A DNA stretch of 61,971 bases, from positions 1 through 61,971 of the forward strand of contig JAFUVV010000043.1 in assembly GCA_017477435.1 (NCBI GenBank), in the 5' to 3' direction. This DNA is from Prevotella sp. GTDB lineage: Bacteria > Bacteroidota > Bacteroidia > Bacteroidales > Bacteroidaceae. A program made the position numbers and the translations under genes. Position 1 is the stretch's first letter; each line of letters begins with the position of its first letter. Positions 1-8,071 of the stretch are shown one piece after another. The notes beneath the pieces were generated by a model, which saw only the letters and a program-made list of their open reading frames with translations, made no database searches and was not told the DNA's origin.

Positions 1-27
1 TTATTGCCATTTGTCCGCTTATGGTGT
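1..27 (-). pseudogene. 3' remnant of a LanC-like gene
   Basis: Bases 3-27 are identical to bases 5302-5326, which encode the TISGQMAI stretch near the C-terminus of the LanC-like protein at 5271-5993. Read on the minus strand the same residues appear here. Upstream of base 27 the similarity stops at once, so this looks like a recombination scar or a truncated second copy. The rest of the copy may continue beyond the left edge of the window, so a larger gene cannot be excluded. Confidence 0.5.
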
Positions 28-78
28 TTTTTCGAAAAAAGAAATGCTTGTACGGCATGAAACAACATCCTACGGTCC

Positions 79-834
79 TCAGTAGGATTTGTTTTCTTCT
101 ATGCGTATAAAACGATTGTGCCGCAGAATGTTGTTTTTCTTATCGTCATACTTATAATTCGGCGTATCCATATACCTTACAGCATCGTAAAGACGCTGCA
201 GGTATTCATTTTCGAGTCTTTTCCCTCTTGCGGTAAGCATCAGACGAAAATACATGCCTACATGATTCTTGTCATAACAGAAAACGGTGGTGGAGTAGGG
301 AAATAGCTCTTTCACGCCATAATAGTTGGCAATGCTCTTCTGCATGTCGGTTTTCATTTCTGTTCTTACAATTGTTGTCAGGTCGGCGTTAAACTTCGAC
401 GTCTTTCCGTATAGCCTTGTGATGAAGAGTTCATTCCATCCTTCTTTGGAGTAGGTCTCCATTTCATGCTTTGGAGCAATTTTTTTACAATCCAGTTTAT
501 TATATTTGTTGCTCTTTCTTGCATTTGGGAACGAACTTATCGTACTTCCCATTACGTCCATGTACGGAAACAGCAGGATGCACTCCTTGTCGTAGGAAAT
601 AAAACCGTAGCCATACATTGATTGCAACGGGGAGACTCCCATACCATTCACATGTGTGGCCTTTTCAAAATCAAGGATGTGTGAAAACAAACTAAATCCA
701 CTTGGCTTTTCCCAAGAAATGTCATATACCTCGGCTACATACTCACTATAGTCGCTGAAGTCCTCGCCTTTCAGTTGCGCTTTTGATGGATACGCACCAA
801 AAAGAAGTAATGCAAATAAAACAATTCTCTTCAT
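79..834 (-). CDS. Exported protein of unknown function, 251 aa
   Basis: The product starts with a clear Sec signal peptide (MKRIVLFALLLFGAYPSKAQ), so it is exported to the periplasm or beyond. No lipobox or further membrane segment is seen. The mature part is mixed alpha/beta with many aromatic residues and a basic C-terminus. I do not recognise a family. It lies 19 nt downstream of the exported protein gene at 854-1759 on the same strand, so the two are probably co-transcribed. It is the last intact gene of the accessory locus inside the window. Confidence 0.65.
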   Translation of the reverse strand: MKRIVLFALLLFGAYPSKAQLKGEDFSDYSEYVAEVYDISWEKPSGFSLFSHILDFEKATHVNGMGVSPLQSMYGYGFISYDKECILLFPYMDVMGSTISSFPNARKSNKYNKLDCKKIAPKHEMETYSKEGWNELFITRLYGKTSKFNADLTTIVRTEMKTDMQKSIANYYGVKELFPYSTTVFCYDKNHVGMYFRLMLTARGKRLENEYLQRLYDAVRYMDTPNYKYDDKKNNILRHNRFIRIEENKSY

Positions 835-853
835 TTCCTTACTCTGTATATAT

Positions 854-1759
854 TTATTCTTTTGGTTTTTCTATAAAAATGTCCCTTTTCAAAGGATAAT
901 CAGGATGTTCCCAATTTCCTCCATAAATAGAATCGTAATAATAATTATGCACTTTTTCCTTAAAACCCTCAATAGAGCCAAACGCTTTCTTTATCATCTT
1001 AGCAAAGCTATATGTCCTCTTTCCCCCTTTAAACCATCCAAACCTATAATATCCATTTTCTTTTTTTCCATAATATTCATAAAATGGGATCTCTTGATGC
1101 ACACGTCGGTCGTGTCCTTTGAGTTGCAAGAAAAAAATACTATCTGTATAAAATATAATATCCTTATCCATTTTATTTGTTTTAAAAAAACCATCATAGC
1201 AGGTGTATCTGGTATTAGACACATTGTTCACCAAAGTGAAAAGAGTATCTGTTCGGTTAACAATATTAATATCAAGATATTCAGGACTATGTATGAACGC
1301 TGCGTCGATTGCTGCGCGGAAATATGCATCTTCATCAGGATGCCATCTCACGACAGGAACACGTTTGAATAATTGAAACTCATCATTGTTTAACAGTTTT
1401 GCAATATGTTTTTTTCCGTCGTACAGCAAATATCCATTATACTCTACAGGTTTGCCATCTACAGTTGCGGGAATCCATTTAGGCATATTGCTATAAAGAA
1501 AGCTTTCATTTCTGAGTTTAATGTCTCTTCGTATGACAGGATGCCACTCAGAGAGGTTGCCTTTTTGATCGATGGTAATCTGTGTAACCGTGTAAAAACG
1601 AGAAAGGGCAAAACCACTTTTGCAATAACGTTGGTCAAGATGAGAGACTAAAGAGTCGTTACCACCTGGAAATGTTGGCTGAGTTATGTCGCAAACATTT
1701 GCGTCGACAACCAAAACAGAAAGCAATGCCAATACTATGATAATACCTTTTTTCATCAT
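854..1759 (-). CDS. Exported protein of unknown function, about 301 aa
   Basis: I place the start at the double Met at 1759/1756 because it directly precedes a good signal peptide (MMKKGIIIVLALLSVLVVDAN). A longer frame opens with GTG at 1831 but its first 24 residues fall before the signal peptide. The mature protein is rich in Tyr, Lys and Phe, with a segment reading YYRFGWFKGGKRTY near the C-terminus. No known domain was recognised. It precedes the exported protein at 79-834 by 19 nt. The upstream sequence (1760-1930) carries a repeat shared with 4664-4690 and a small coupled ORF. Confidence 0.6.
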   Translation of the reverse strand: MMKKGIIIVLALLSVLVVDANVCDITQPTFPGGNDSLVSHLDQRYCKSGFALSRFYTVTQITIDQKGNLSEWHPVIRRDIKLRNESFLYSNMPKWIPATVDGKPVEYNGYLLYDGKKHIAKLLNNDEFQLFKRVPVVRWHPDEDAYFRAAIDAAFIHSPEYLDINIVNRTDTLFTLVNNVSNTRYTCYDGFFKTNKMDKDIIFYTDSIFFLQLKGHDRRVHQEIPFYEYYGKKENGYYRFGWFKGGKRTYSFAKMIKKAFGSIEGFKEKVHNYYYDSIYGGNWEHPDYPLKRDIFIEKPKE

Positions 1760-1820
1760 TCTATAAGAATTAGTGTATTTGATCCAGTTTATAAAAACTT
1801 TGAATATATTTATTGGGGTC

Positions 1821-1850
1821 TCTGGACACACCCCGAGCTATTAGTTCCTC
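1821..1850 (-). repeat. Short repeat encoding TNSSGCVQ, copy 1
   Basis: On the minus strand this stretch reads in one frame as TNSSGCVQRPQ-stop. A near copy at 4664-4690 reads TNSSGCVQSTQ and continues to a later stop. In both places it lies upstream of a gene for an exported protein on the minus strand. It is either a fragment of a lost gene that was copied to two places, or a recombination joint. There is nothing to choose between these from sequence alone. Confidence 0.4.
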
Positions 1851-1877
1851 GAGAATGAAAACAGGCTGCCGTTTCCT

Positions 1878-1934
1878 TCATATATGGCAGCATGCCTGCC
1901 CGCCGCCCACGATGATATAGTCGTATGTGTTCAT
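1878..1934 (-). CDS. Possible 18-residue ORF coupled to the upstream membrane protein
   Basis: The ATG at 1934 overlaps the TGA stop of the membrane protein gene at 1931-2299 in an ATGA arrangement, which is typical of translational coupling. The peptide reads MNTYDYIIVGGGQACCHI and then stops. The first half resembles the start of an FAD-dependent oxidoreductase (DYIIVGGG), so it could be a gene remnant. It could also be a short peptide gene. A second frame opens just downstream (MLPYMKETAACFHSRG, then TNSSGCVQRPQ). Evidence for expression is only the coupling. Confidence 0.25.
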   Translation of the reverse strand: MNTYDYIIVGGGQACCHI

Positions 1935-2299
1935 ATCTTAATTATTATGGCAATGAGGGAAAAAAGCATCAAGAGCAAAAGCACACCCCACGATATATAT
2001 ATTGCGTGACTTTTCTGCCACTCGGTCAGATATTGAGAATAGATATCAAGCTTTCTCTTAGGCATATAAACCGCGAGACACAGAGTCACGGCAAACGACA
2101 GCGCAATATATATATAAATAATAATGTCGTCAACTGGCTTCATGTCTCGTGTTGCCAAAACGATAAGCGGAAGAGTGAGAAATAGAAATAATATCCAAAA
2201 ATATTGCAGGGTCATCTCATATTCAATGAGTTTGGCCCATCGTCTGTTACAATTGTAATAATATACTATTGCGGCGAACCTTTCAAATGCGTTCATCAT
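1931..2299 (-). CDS. Small three-helix membrane protein, 122 aa
   Basis: Three strongly hydrophobic segments are visible (about residues 31-49, 57-77 and 101-120), so this is an inner-membrane protein. The N-terminal 30 residues are polar and contain a Tyr-rich stretch. No family was recognised. It lies 110 nt downstream of the secreted protein gene at 2410-3624. In such loci, small membrane proteins can act as immunity or partner proteins for exported products, but nothing in this sequence proves that role. Confidence 0.55.
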   Translation of the reverse strand: MMNAFERFAAIVYYYNCNRRWAKLIEYEMTLQYFWILFLFLTLPLIVLATRDMKPVDDIIIYIYIALSFAVTLCLAVYMPKRKLDIYSQYLTEWQKSHAIYISWGVLLLLMLFSLIAIIIKI

Positions 2300-2409
2300 T
2301 CTTTTTTCACTCTTTAGGTTTTGCTGTCAATATAAAGAACGTGTTAAATCAAAAAATATTATGAACAAGAGAAAAGTCTGTCAAGAAAAAACTTTGTCTA
2401 CTAATCCTA

Positions 2410-3624
2410 CTACAAAAATAGATGTTTTTCTTTATAGACTGTATTCATAATCTTGGCTATTCTTTTGCTGCAATGTTTTTTTACATACTGTTTTATTGCA
2501 TGGTAGTAATACATTGATGAGGGCTTTGTTTCTGATGTAAAGAAAAAACTCCAAAAATTCTTTTGCTCTTCTTTGGTACATTTTTCCAATACCGATAAGA
2601 AAACATCGGTCTTGTTGACAAGCATATTTCTTACAAGCGTCTTATAACTCATGCAATTTTCATTGATGTGGCTGATGTCATAATCTCTTAACGACAGCTG
2701 GTAACACTCGGTGTTGTCGTTCGCCGCATAGAAGGTACGGTCGCTCTTGTAATCTTGTGATAATTGTATTAACAGTTCTGCTACGCTATCGCCATACCGA
2801 TTGCTCATGTGAAGTAGTTTTTTTAAATGGCGTTGAAGATTAAAAAACATTTTGCTGTCGCTCCAATCTTCTCTGTATTTATATTTTCCCATAAAATCTG
2901 TCCATGAGTGCGGGAAACTATTTAGAAAATCCTCGTCACTTAACTTTTCCTCAGATTTTCCTTTTGCGCATTTTTTGTCGTTACAACGTATATCGCAGCA
3001 TTTTTCTCCCTCTACATTGAGGCCGATGTATCCAAAATTTGCTTGATATGCAAAGTTTATATCGCCGTCGGACGAAACGATATAGTAGTTATCTATCCAT
3101 GAAGAATTGCCATTGCCTTCTCCCTGAATATTGCAGCCATGCGTGGGCGTCATAATAGAGGTCAGCTGCAATCTCTTCCCTCCATTCCAGCCAACTCTTT
3201 TCACTATTCCATCTTCCCGATAAATGATCACTTTTGAAACGGCAACGTCATCAATAATCCCTATTACTCTTTTCTCCTTTAATGTGCCATTTGGGGAAAA
3301 CGTGTTCAATAAGATCTTAAAAGATTTATCGCATTCTGCATAGACAATAATCACTTTGCAATCCTCTGTCTGCCAACGCTTCACGGGAACATATCTGCTC
3401 TTTTCCTCTTCCTCGCTGAGCTTAAGCAAACTGCCGGCAACAGTCTTTTTAAGACAAGTGCGTTCGCTGAACACACCAATAACTGAGTGATTGTCAATGG
3501 TATCGAATGCTAATATGTCTGTGCATTGACTCCACACATCATCAAATGATTTACTCTCATTTGCAAACGTCATCTCTGTAACTGAGACAAGTAAGAACAG
3601 AATTATTATTATCTTATTTCGCAT
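2410..3624 (-). CDS. Exported protein, paralogue of the 6024-7295 product, 404 aa
   Basis: The N-terminus is a Sec signal peptide (MRNKIIIILFLLVSVTEMTFA). The C-terminal third is similar in order and spacing to the product of 6024-7295: both carry a FL..FP..W segment, then FLSVLEKCTKEEQKNFW here against ILSVLSKHSRADQLEFW there. The mid part has a Cys-rich insert (near CCDIRCNDKKCAKG) that the paralogue lacks. The two genes therefore come from a duplication inside the locus. No enzymatic motif was seen. Function is unknown; a role outside the cytoplasm follows from the signal peptide. Confidence 0.65.
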   Translation of the reverse strand: MRNKIIIILFLLVSVTEMTFANESKSFDDVWSQCTDILAFDTIDNHSVIGVFSERTCLKKTVAGSLLKLSEEEEKSRYVPVKRWQTEDCKVIIVYAECDKSFKILLNTFSPNGTLKEKRVIGIIDDVAVSKVIIYREDGIVKRVGWNGGKRLQLTSIMTPTHGCNIQGEGNGNSSWIDNYYIVSSDGDINFAYQANFGYIGLNVEGEKCCDIRCNDKKCAKGKSEEKLSDEDFLNSFPHSWTDFMGKYKYREDWSDSKMFFNLQRHLKKLLHMSNRYGDSVAELLIQLSQDYKSDRTFYAANDNTECYQLSLRDYDISHINENCMSYKTLVRNMLVNKTDVFLSVLEKCTKEEQKNFWSFFFTSETKPSSMYYYHAIKQYVKKHCSKRIAKIMNTVYKEKHLFL

Positions 3625-3687
3625 AAAACTTACAAATATCGTTTATTGTATATGCTGTTTGTTTCTTATATGCGTTTTTATCAAAAA

Positions 3688-4587
3688 TTAGTTCGGAAAG
3701 ATATTTGATAATTTCATTTTATAGACAAATACTTTTTTCTCTGTGCCATTATATCCTATCGCATATAAAAAATCTCCTCTGCGAACATTGAATTCTTGAG
3801 AAATCGTGCTTAGTTCTCGACCGTCATATTTTCCCATAACAGGATATGTATAACTGTTATTGTCATGATGAGAGAAGGTGTCAATAATATTACCATCAAT
3901 ATCCATTAATAATAATTCTCCTTTTTCACCTCCAGGCCAGAAACCGCCGTGCCAATAAACTCTTTTATCATTGAAACGACCTTTGTCGAAGTAATTGTTT
4001 TTATCAGCGATGTTTAGCGGAATGTTGTTTCTAAGAATATGCAGTGTAGATAAAGATGCATCAGTGCTATTTGTCGTCTTTAGCGAATAATCGTATGAAA
4101 TCACCGACTTAAGCCATAGGATCGTATCACCATGTAAAGTTATGGTTGGGATGCTGTTATATAGCGTTATCCCATTATCGTCAAACCATCCGCCCTCTAT
4201 TCTATTCATATCTATTTTAGACTCACTAATAGAGCCTTTCCCGTTTTTATGGAGTCTGATGATTTTTGATGTAGTGTCATCTACTATATAAATAGAATCG
4301 CCTTTGATATGAAACAGGTCCTGCTGGGGCTTGGCATTTAAGATGGTACGTTTGTAAACCTGATTACTTCCATTATAGCATGCTATCTGTAGTGGGTCTC
4401 CTCCGGCGAAATACATGAGCCCGCCTTCATCGACATCAAATCCGCATAGATAGAGAAGATTAGTTTCCGGATACCATCTACATGGAATGTCGTCAATATT
4501 GAATTCCATTACCGAGATTGCCGTGTTTTGTGATTTAGCGCAAATCACAGCAATAATAAACAAAAACGCTGTTATTGTCCTTTTCAT
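3688..4587 (-). CDS. Exported six-bladed propeller-like protein, 299 aa
   Basis: A signal peptide (MKRTITAFLFIIAVICAKSQ) is followed by repeating short beta-strand units with the pattern D-x-hydrophobic-x-G, for example GGLMYFAGGDPLQIACYN, DSIYIVDDTTSKIIRLHKNG and RGDFLYAIGYNG. This spacing matches NHL/6-bladed beta-propeller proteins common in Bacteroidales. Such proteins usually bind ligands or peptides at the cell surface. I see no catalytic residues. The gene lies 63 nt upstream of 2410-3624. Directly upstream of its start is the tail of a broken ORF ending SYWVRVNGYPKVYRK. Confidence 0.55.
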   Translation of the reverse strand: MKRTITAFLFIIAVICAKSQNTAISVMEFNIDDIPCRWYPETNLLYLCGFDVDEGGLMYFAGGDPLQIACYNGSNQVYKRTILNAKPQQDLFHIKGDSIYIVDDTTSKIIRLHKNGKGSISESKIDMNRIEGGWFDDNGITLYNSIPTITLHGDTILWLKSVISYDYSLKTTNSTDASLSTLHILRNNIPLNIADKNNYFDKGRFNDKRVYWHGGFWPGGEKGELLLMDIDGNIIDTFSHHDNNSYTYPVMGKYDGRELSTISQEFNVRRGDFLYAIGYNGTEKKVFVYKMKLSNIFPN

Positions 4588-4596
4588 AATGTTACT

Positions 4597-4690
4597 TGTT
4601 ATTTTCTATATACTTTAGGGTAGCCATTTACTCTCACCCAATATGACTCTAAATTTTGAGTACTCTGGACACAACCAGAACTATTAGTGT
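4597..4690 (-). pseudogene. C-terminal remnant of an unidentified ORF (TNSSGCVQ repeat copy 2)
   Basis: On the minus strand this frame reads TNSSGCVQSTQNLES, then YWVRVNGYPKVYRK and a stop a few bases before the start of 3688-4587. It has no start of its own. Its upstream side is fused to the tail of a lipoprotein-gene copy (4685-4808) in another frame. The first eight residues repeat at 1821-1850. I read it as debris from recombination among repeated genes of this locus. Confidence 0.45.
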
Positions 4691-4808
4691 AATCGTTCAG
4701 ATTCTACCGTATATGTTATTTTCTTTGTATTTTCTTCAATCATATAGGATTTAGGAGTATACCATGCATTCACAGTATATTGTTTCATCCCGTAATCAAT
4801 AGAAAAAG
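4685..4808 (-). pseudogene. 3' fragment of a copy of the lipoprotein gene at 10134
   Basis: The minus-strand translation contains FSIDYGMKQYTVNAWYTPKSYMIEENTKK and ends TYTVESERLH-stop when read in pieces. It matches the last 45 or so residues of the 10134-10805 lipoprotein (FSVDYGMKKYTVNALYTPK and TYTVESERLQN) with a handful of substitutions. The 5' four-fifths of the gene are missing. The substitutions suggest the duplication is not recent. The fragment joins directly to the TNSSGCVQ remnant. Confidence 0.75.
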
Positions 4809-5156
4809 TTTCTGTTTCATATTATTGTAATTTAAATTTGTTGAAATACGCCTGCAAATATATTAGCATAAAATAATAATACCAAATTATTTCGCAAGAA
4901 TTTTTCTACACTTTTTCTACACCTTGGCGCATAAGAAAATGGCGCAACACACTATTTGTTAGTACGTTACGCCAGTGTCTTGCCGATACGGGAGCTTTGC
5001 TCTATTTTTTGAGATTCAGGTTGTTTCTTAGTGTTTTTGCGTTTTCCTCACCGAAAAGTTTCTTGTTTGCCTGGGCTATTCGTTTTTGTCGGCATCTGTC
5101 AACAGCGATATTTCTCCCTCGGAGAAACTTGCCTCGACTAACATACATACAAAAAT
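4809..5156. other. AT-rich intergenic stretch without a confident gene
   Basis: The region between the lipoprotein-gene fragment and the leader remnant holds no ORF that I can support. A basic open frame on the minus strand (ending ENAKTLRNNLNLKK near 5010) has no recognisable start and may be the decayed cargo of the leader gene at 5157-5243. An imperfect repeat of TTTTTCTACAC is seen near 4900-4922. Confidence 0.4.
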
Positions 5157-5243
5157 CTATTTGTGTTCCTCAACGGTGTATGGGTTCTTCACTGTGCCCT
5201 TCTTATTGGGCCTGCTGTTAGTTTTTCTTACTTTCTTTGCCAT
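5157..5243 (-). pseudogene. Truncated leader-protein gene (28 codons)
   Basis: The ATG at 5243 opens MAKKVRKTNS, then RPNKKGTVKNPYTVEEHK and a stop at 5157. This is nearly the same as the first 28 residues of the leader/peptidase protein at 7299-8030, down to the nucleotide level and into the upstream untranslated region. The frame breaks in the middle of the leader, before the W..GG.VE motif. The original cargo is lost. It lies 28 nt downstream of the LanC-like gene, so this gene once had a leader protein on both sides. Confidence 0.8.
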
Positions 5244-5270
5244 AGTTTTAACGGCATAGATGAAAAAATA

Positions 5271-5993
5271 TTATATCTCTTCGAGGAGCTTTAGCCCAAT
5301 AATTGCCATTTGTCCGCTTATGGTGTCTATCTCGTAAACGAAATCATTCATAAGACGCGCGACAGTTTCTTCGAGTTCTTCGATGGAATAGTCGTTTCCT
5401 TTCTGCTCTACAAAATTCCACCATAGATTCTCTGCGACATTCTCTCTTGCCACATCCCTTATCGTGCAATCTTTTGTGCCTGCCTTCGCATCGTTAATCT
5501 TCTTTTCCCACTTTGCGGTATTGCCCTCCTCGCACAGTGGATTTCTCCACTCCCAATATATTCCTGCGGAGAAGACATTCTGGCCATATAGCTTATCCAA
5601 TCGCCTGCTCTCATCAATGTTCTCGAGCAGGAGATCATCAAAGACTTTCAATACGTTTCCATCTTCTATCTCTATGAATCCGTGTCTCAACAGCCACACA
5701 AGTCCTACGCCGATGCCTGCATATCCTTCGGCCACTCCCGATGTCATTCCGCTCTTGTCCGACATCAGTACATCGTCGAGCAGTCGGCCGGCAAACATCC
5801 CATATTGTTTTATCCCAGTCTGTCGGGAATAGGCAAACAGGAACATGCTCACTCCAGTCTTACCATAGAACAATCCGTCTGAAGGAATATTATTCAGATT
5901 GGCAACTATTGTGTTCGCAATCTTGCGTAGTAGTATATCTTTTCTTTCCATTGTATTTTTTAAAGCCATGCCAGCAATTTTACGTGCAAGCAT
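5271..5993 (-). CDS. Short LanC-like protein, 240 aa
   Basis: Two glycine-rich alpha-barrel repeats typical of LanC-like proteins are present: GLFYGKTGVSMFLFAYSR near residue 40 and SGVAEGYAGIGVGLVWLL near residue 84. The family normally forms an alpha/alpha barrel, and full LanC cyclases of about 400 residues bind zinc through two Cys and one His. Those ligands are absent here and the protein is short, so lanthionine cyclase activity is unlikely. Short LanC-like proteins of this kind are common in Bacteroidales beside small exported peptides. I kept the first ATG because GGAG lies just upstream; internal Met codons at 5969 and 5951 are alternatives. Confidence 0.6.
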   Translation of the reverse strand: MLARKIAGMALKNTMERKDILLRKIANTIVANLNNIPSDGLFYGKTGVSMFLFAYSRQTGIKQYGMFAGRLLDDVLMSDKSGMTSGVAEGYAGIGVGLVWLLRHGFIEIEDGNVLKVFDDLLLENIDESRRLDKLYGQNVFSAGIYWEWRNPLCEEGNTAKWEKKINDAKAGTKDCTIRDVARENVAENLWWNFVEQKGNDYSIEELEETVARLMNDFVYEIDTISGQMAIIGLKLLEEI

Positions 5994-6023
5994 GGCTCCA
6001 GTTGATATTATACATAAAACGTA

Positions 6024-7295
6024 CTATTGCACGACAACCTCTTCTATTTCCCTTGGTTCATAGTATTTACGACCATCGTATAACATTTCCATCATATCAG
6101 GATACAATGACTTTATTGTATCCTTAAAAGATGAGAATCCATCAGGAAGCACTTCTCCCTGAAATACTTTCCTCCAGAACTCTAACTGATCGGCACGTGA
6201 ATGCTTAGACAACACCGAGAGAATCGTTTCAGCATTATCTGATGTCGGGTATAAGGCCGCATTCATATCAAAAAGCAAAGATTTCTCCAGTGTTTTAGTT
6301 AAACCAACAAAGTCTTCTTCATCATCTGTCTGTAGAAAAATATCTATTATTCTTTCATAATAAGCTTTCACCGATATCGACATCTCCACCTTGCGTAGTG
6401 TCTCAAGATGAATTGCAAATTCCTCATAATACGGGCTTGAATCATCAATATATATATTCTTGATTTCCCTCCATGTTGAAGGAAAAAGCTTCAGGAAATT
6501 TTGCTTTTCCTTTTTGTTGTTAGGATTATAATAAAGATAATAGTTCGAGATACATATTTTTTTTAGTTGATCTGGATAATTAATTTTCATACCCAACGGA
6601 ATGTATGACTCTGTCCTTATTTTTCCCTTGTTGCTTACATAGTAGAAAACGGTAGGCTGTTTTTTTTCCATATAGACAAGTGACTTTTTTGCCATAATGG
6701 TATCATATACAGATATCTGGCATTCCGAATCAATATACTTCTCTTTTATTCTATTTTTTTTTGATACAGTCTCATCGCTCCATATTATCTCATCAAGCAA
6801 AACACCACTTCGCCTCTGACTATCCGCATTGCATATCACACGGGAATCTGTCATTTTCCCATCTTTTGTATATACAGCCAGAATAATATCAAAATGGTTT
6901 ACTTCCGCCATCTTCTTCCGGAATAATGTCGCTACTACATTTTGTTTTCTCACATATTTTGAACCATAATAATACTCATAACTGTTCCCGTCATCTGTAT
7001 TTGGAACAAATAAGTTTAAATATTCAGATTCGACTATTTTATTATTACGTATTACATTTCCATGACTATAATATCTATTCTTTATAATTTCCTCAACCGT
7101 AGCATCATCAGGTCTGTATTTCCCGAAATACCACAGATACGGAGGCTTAACACTGTTAAAGTTAGAAAGATACTCCTTCCAAAGTGTTTTTTTTACACTT
7201 ATTAATTCGACAGAGCTATTTGTGCTCAGTATTTCTGTGCTGGAAAAACCCATCACAACAGACAGTAGAAATAATGAATATAAAGTATATTTCAT
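6024..7295 (-). CDS. Exported protein, paralogue of the 2410-3624 product, 423 aa
   Basis: The N-terminus is a signal peptide (MKYTLYSLFLLSVVMGFSS). The mature part shares a FLKLFPSTWREI segment and an ILSVLSKHSRADQLEFWRKVF segment with the 2410-3624 product, in the same order. No catalytic motif was seen. The start lies only 3 nt after the stop of the leader/peptidase gene at 7299-8030, so the two are almost certainly translated from one mRNA. This suggests that the exported protein serves or counteracts the leader-bearing peptidase-like protein. The C-terminus is acidic (EPREIEEVVVQ). Confidence 0.65.
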   Translation of the reverse strand: MKYTLYSLFLLSVVMGFSSTEILSTNSSVELISVKKTLWKEYLSNFNSVKPPYLWYFGKYRPDDATVEEIIKNRYYSHGNVIRNNKIVESEYLNLFVPNTDDGNSYEYYYGSKYVRKQNVVATLFRKKMAEVNHFDIILAVYTKDGKMTDSRVICNADSQRRSGVLLDEIIWSDETVSKKNRIKEKYIDSECQISVYDTIMAKKSLVYMEKKQPTVFYYVSNKGKIRTESYIPLGMKINYPDQLKKICISNYYLYYNPNNKKEKQNFLKLFPSTWREIKNIYIDDSSPYYEEFAIHLETLRKVEMSISVKAYYERIIDIFLQTDDEEDFVGLTKTLEKSLLFDMNAALYPTSDNAETILSVLSKHSRADQLEFWRKVFQGEVLPDGFSSFKDTIKSLYPDMMEMLYDGRKYYEPREIEEVVVQ

Positions 7296-7298
7296 TCT

Positions 7299-8030
7299 TT
7301 AGTAATTAGAGTTTATTTCATATAGTCTTCCAACTTGCCCGATTGCAAAAATAGTATGATTAGATGGATCTTGTGGATCATAATAATTGATAGTATTGTC
7401 GGGATTTACTCCTGTACATATAACGTCATGATAGTTGTTATCTATCTTGATTGTTGCAACCATATTTAGAACGGTATTGTTGTTCATTGCATTAAATAGT
7501 ATATCCCTTACCGCATGATATTCATTTACAAAAGTTACATTTTTATTAAACTTTGGCAATACATAGTTAAGGAAATCTTCTTTATCTCCATTTGCCATTC
7601 CTTTTTTTATTTTATTATTTGCCTTACTTCTCGACTGCTTTTTACAATTAACCAACCATTCTCCATACAAATCTGACACAGCGATGGAATTAATTGGGAT
7701 ATAGTTCGAAATACATCTATACGCGCAATCTTTTTTATTATCTTTTGCATATGTACTACCAGAAAATTTTGGTTCCGTTTCGTCCGTATATAAAAAATCA
7801 TCTACTTCCCATTCCCAATTAGGTTCATCATCGTTCCCATAATATCCATCACCATCTCCGTCTAGACTATCACCTTCACCTTCTGCGTATGCAATCTCTT
7901 CTACGTATCCACCTGTCCATTGTCCGTTCTCGAGCAACTGTTCAAGCTCCTCAACGGTGTACGGGTTCTTCACTGTGCCCTTCTTGTTTTTAATGGGCTT
8001 GCTGTTAGTTTTTCTTACTTTCTTTGCCAT
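7299..8030 (-). CDS. Leader-bearing protein with C39-like cysteine peptidase domain, 243 aa
   Basis: Residues 1-51 form a basic-to-acidic leader (MAKKVRK, VKNPYTVEELEQ, WTGGYVEEIAYAEGE) shared with the product of 10818-11459. There is no Sec signal peptide. Residues 50-80 are acidic and Gly-rich. Residues about 92-240 resemble a papain-fold C39-like domain: Cys102 in KKDCAYRC, His201 in NNYHDVICTG and Asp218 in NYYDPQDP. The Gln expected about six residues before the Cys is a Lys, so activity is uncertain. The Gly-Gly at residues 40-41 may be a cleavage or recognition site. The gene lies between a glycosyltransferase and an exported protein. Function is inferred, not known. Confidence 0.65.
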   Translation of the reverse strand: MAKKVRKTNSKPIKNKKGTVKNPYTVEELEQLLENGQWTGGYVEEIAYAEGEGDSLDGDGDGYYGNDDEPNWEWEVDDFLYTDETEPKFSGSTYAKDNKKDCAYRCISNYIPINSIAVSDLYGEWLVNCKKQSRSKANNKIKKGMANGDKEDFLNYVLPKFNKNVTFVNEYHAVRDILFNAMNNNTVLNMVATIKIDNNYHDVICTGVNPDNTINYYDPQDPSNHTIFAIGQVGRLYEINSNY

Positions 8031-8071
8031 TTTATCAACGTATTAAATGAGAAAATATTGTTAATCTACTA

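Noticed and set aside
1878-1934. Start of a GMC or FAD-dependent oxidoreductase gene
   Set aside because: Only the first dozen residues fit; the frame stops and no further domain is found in any frame downstream.
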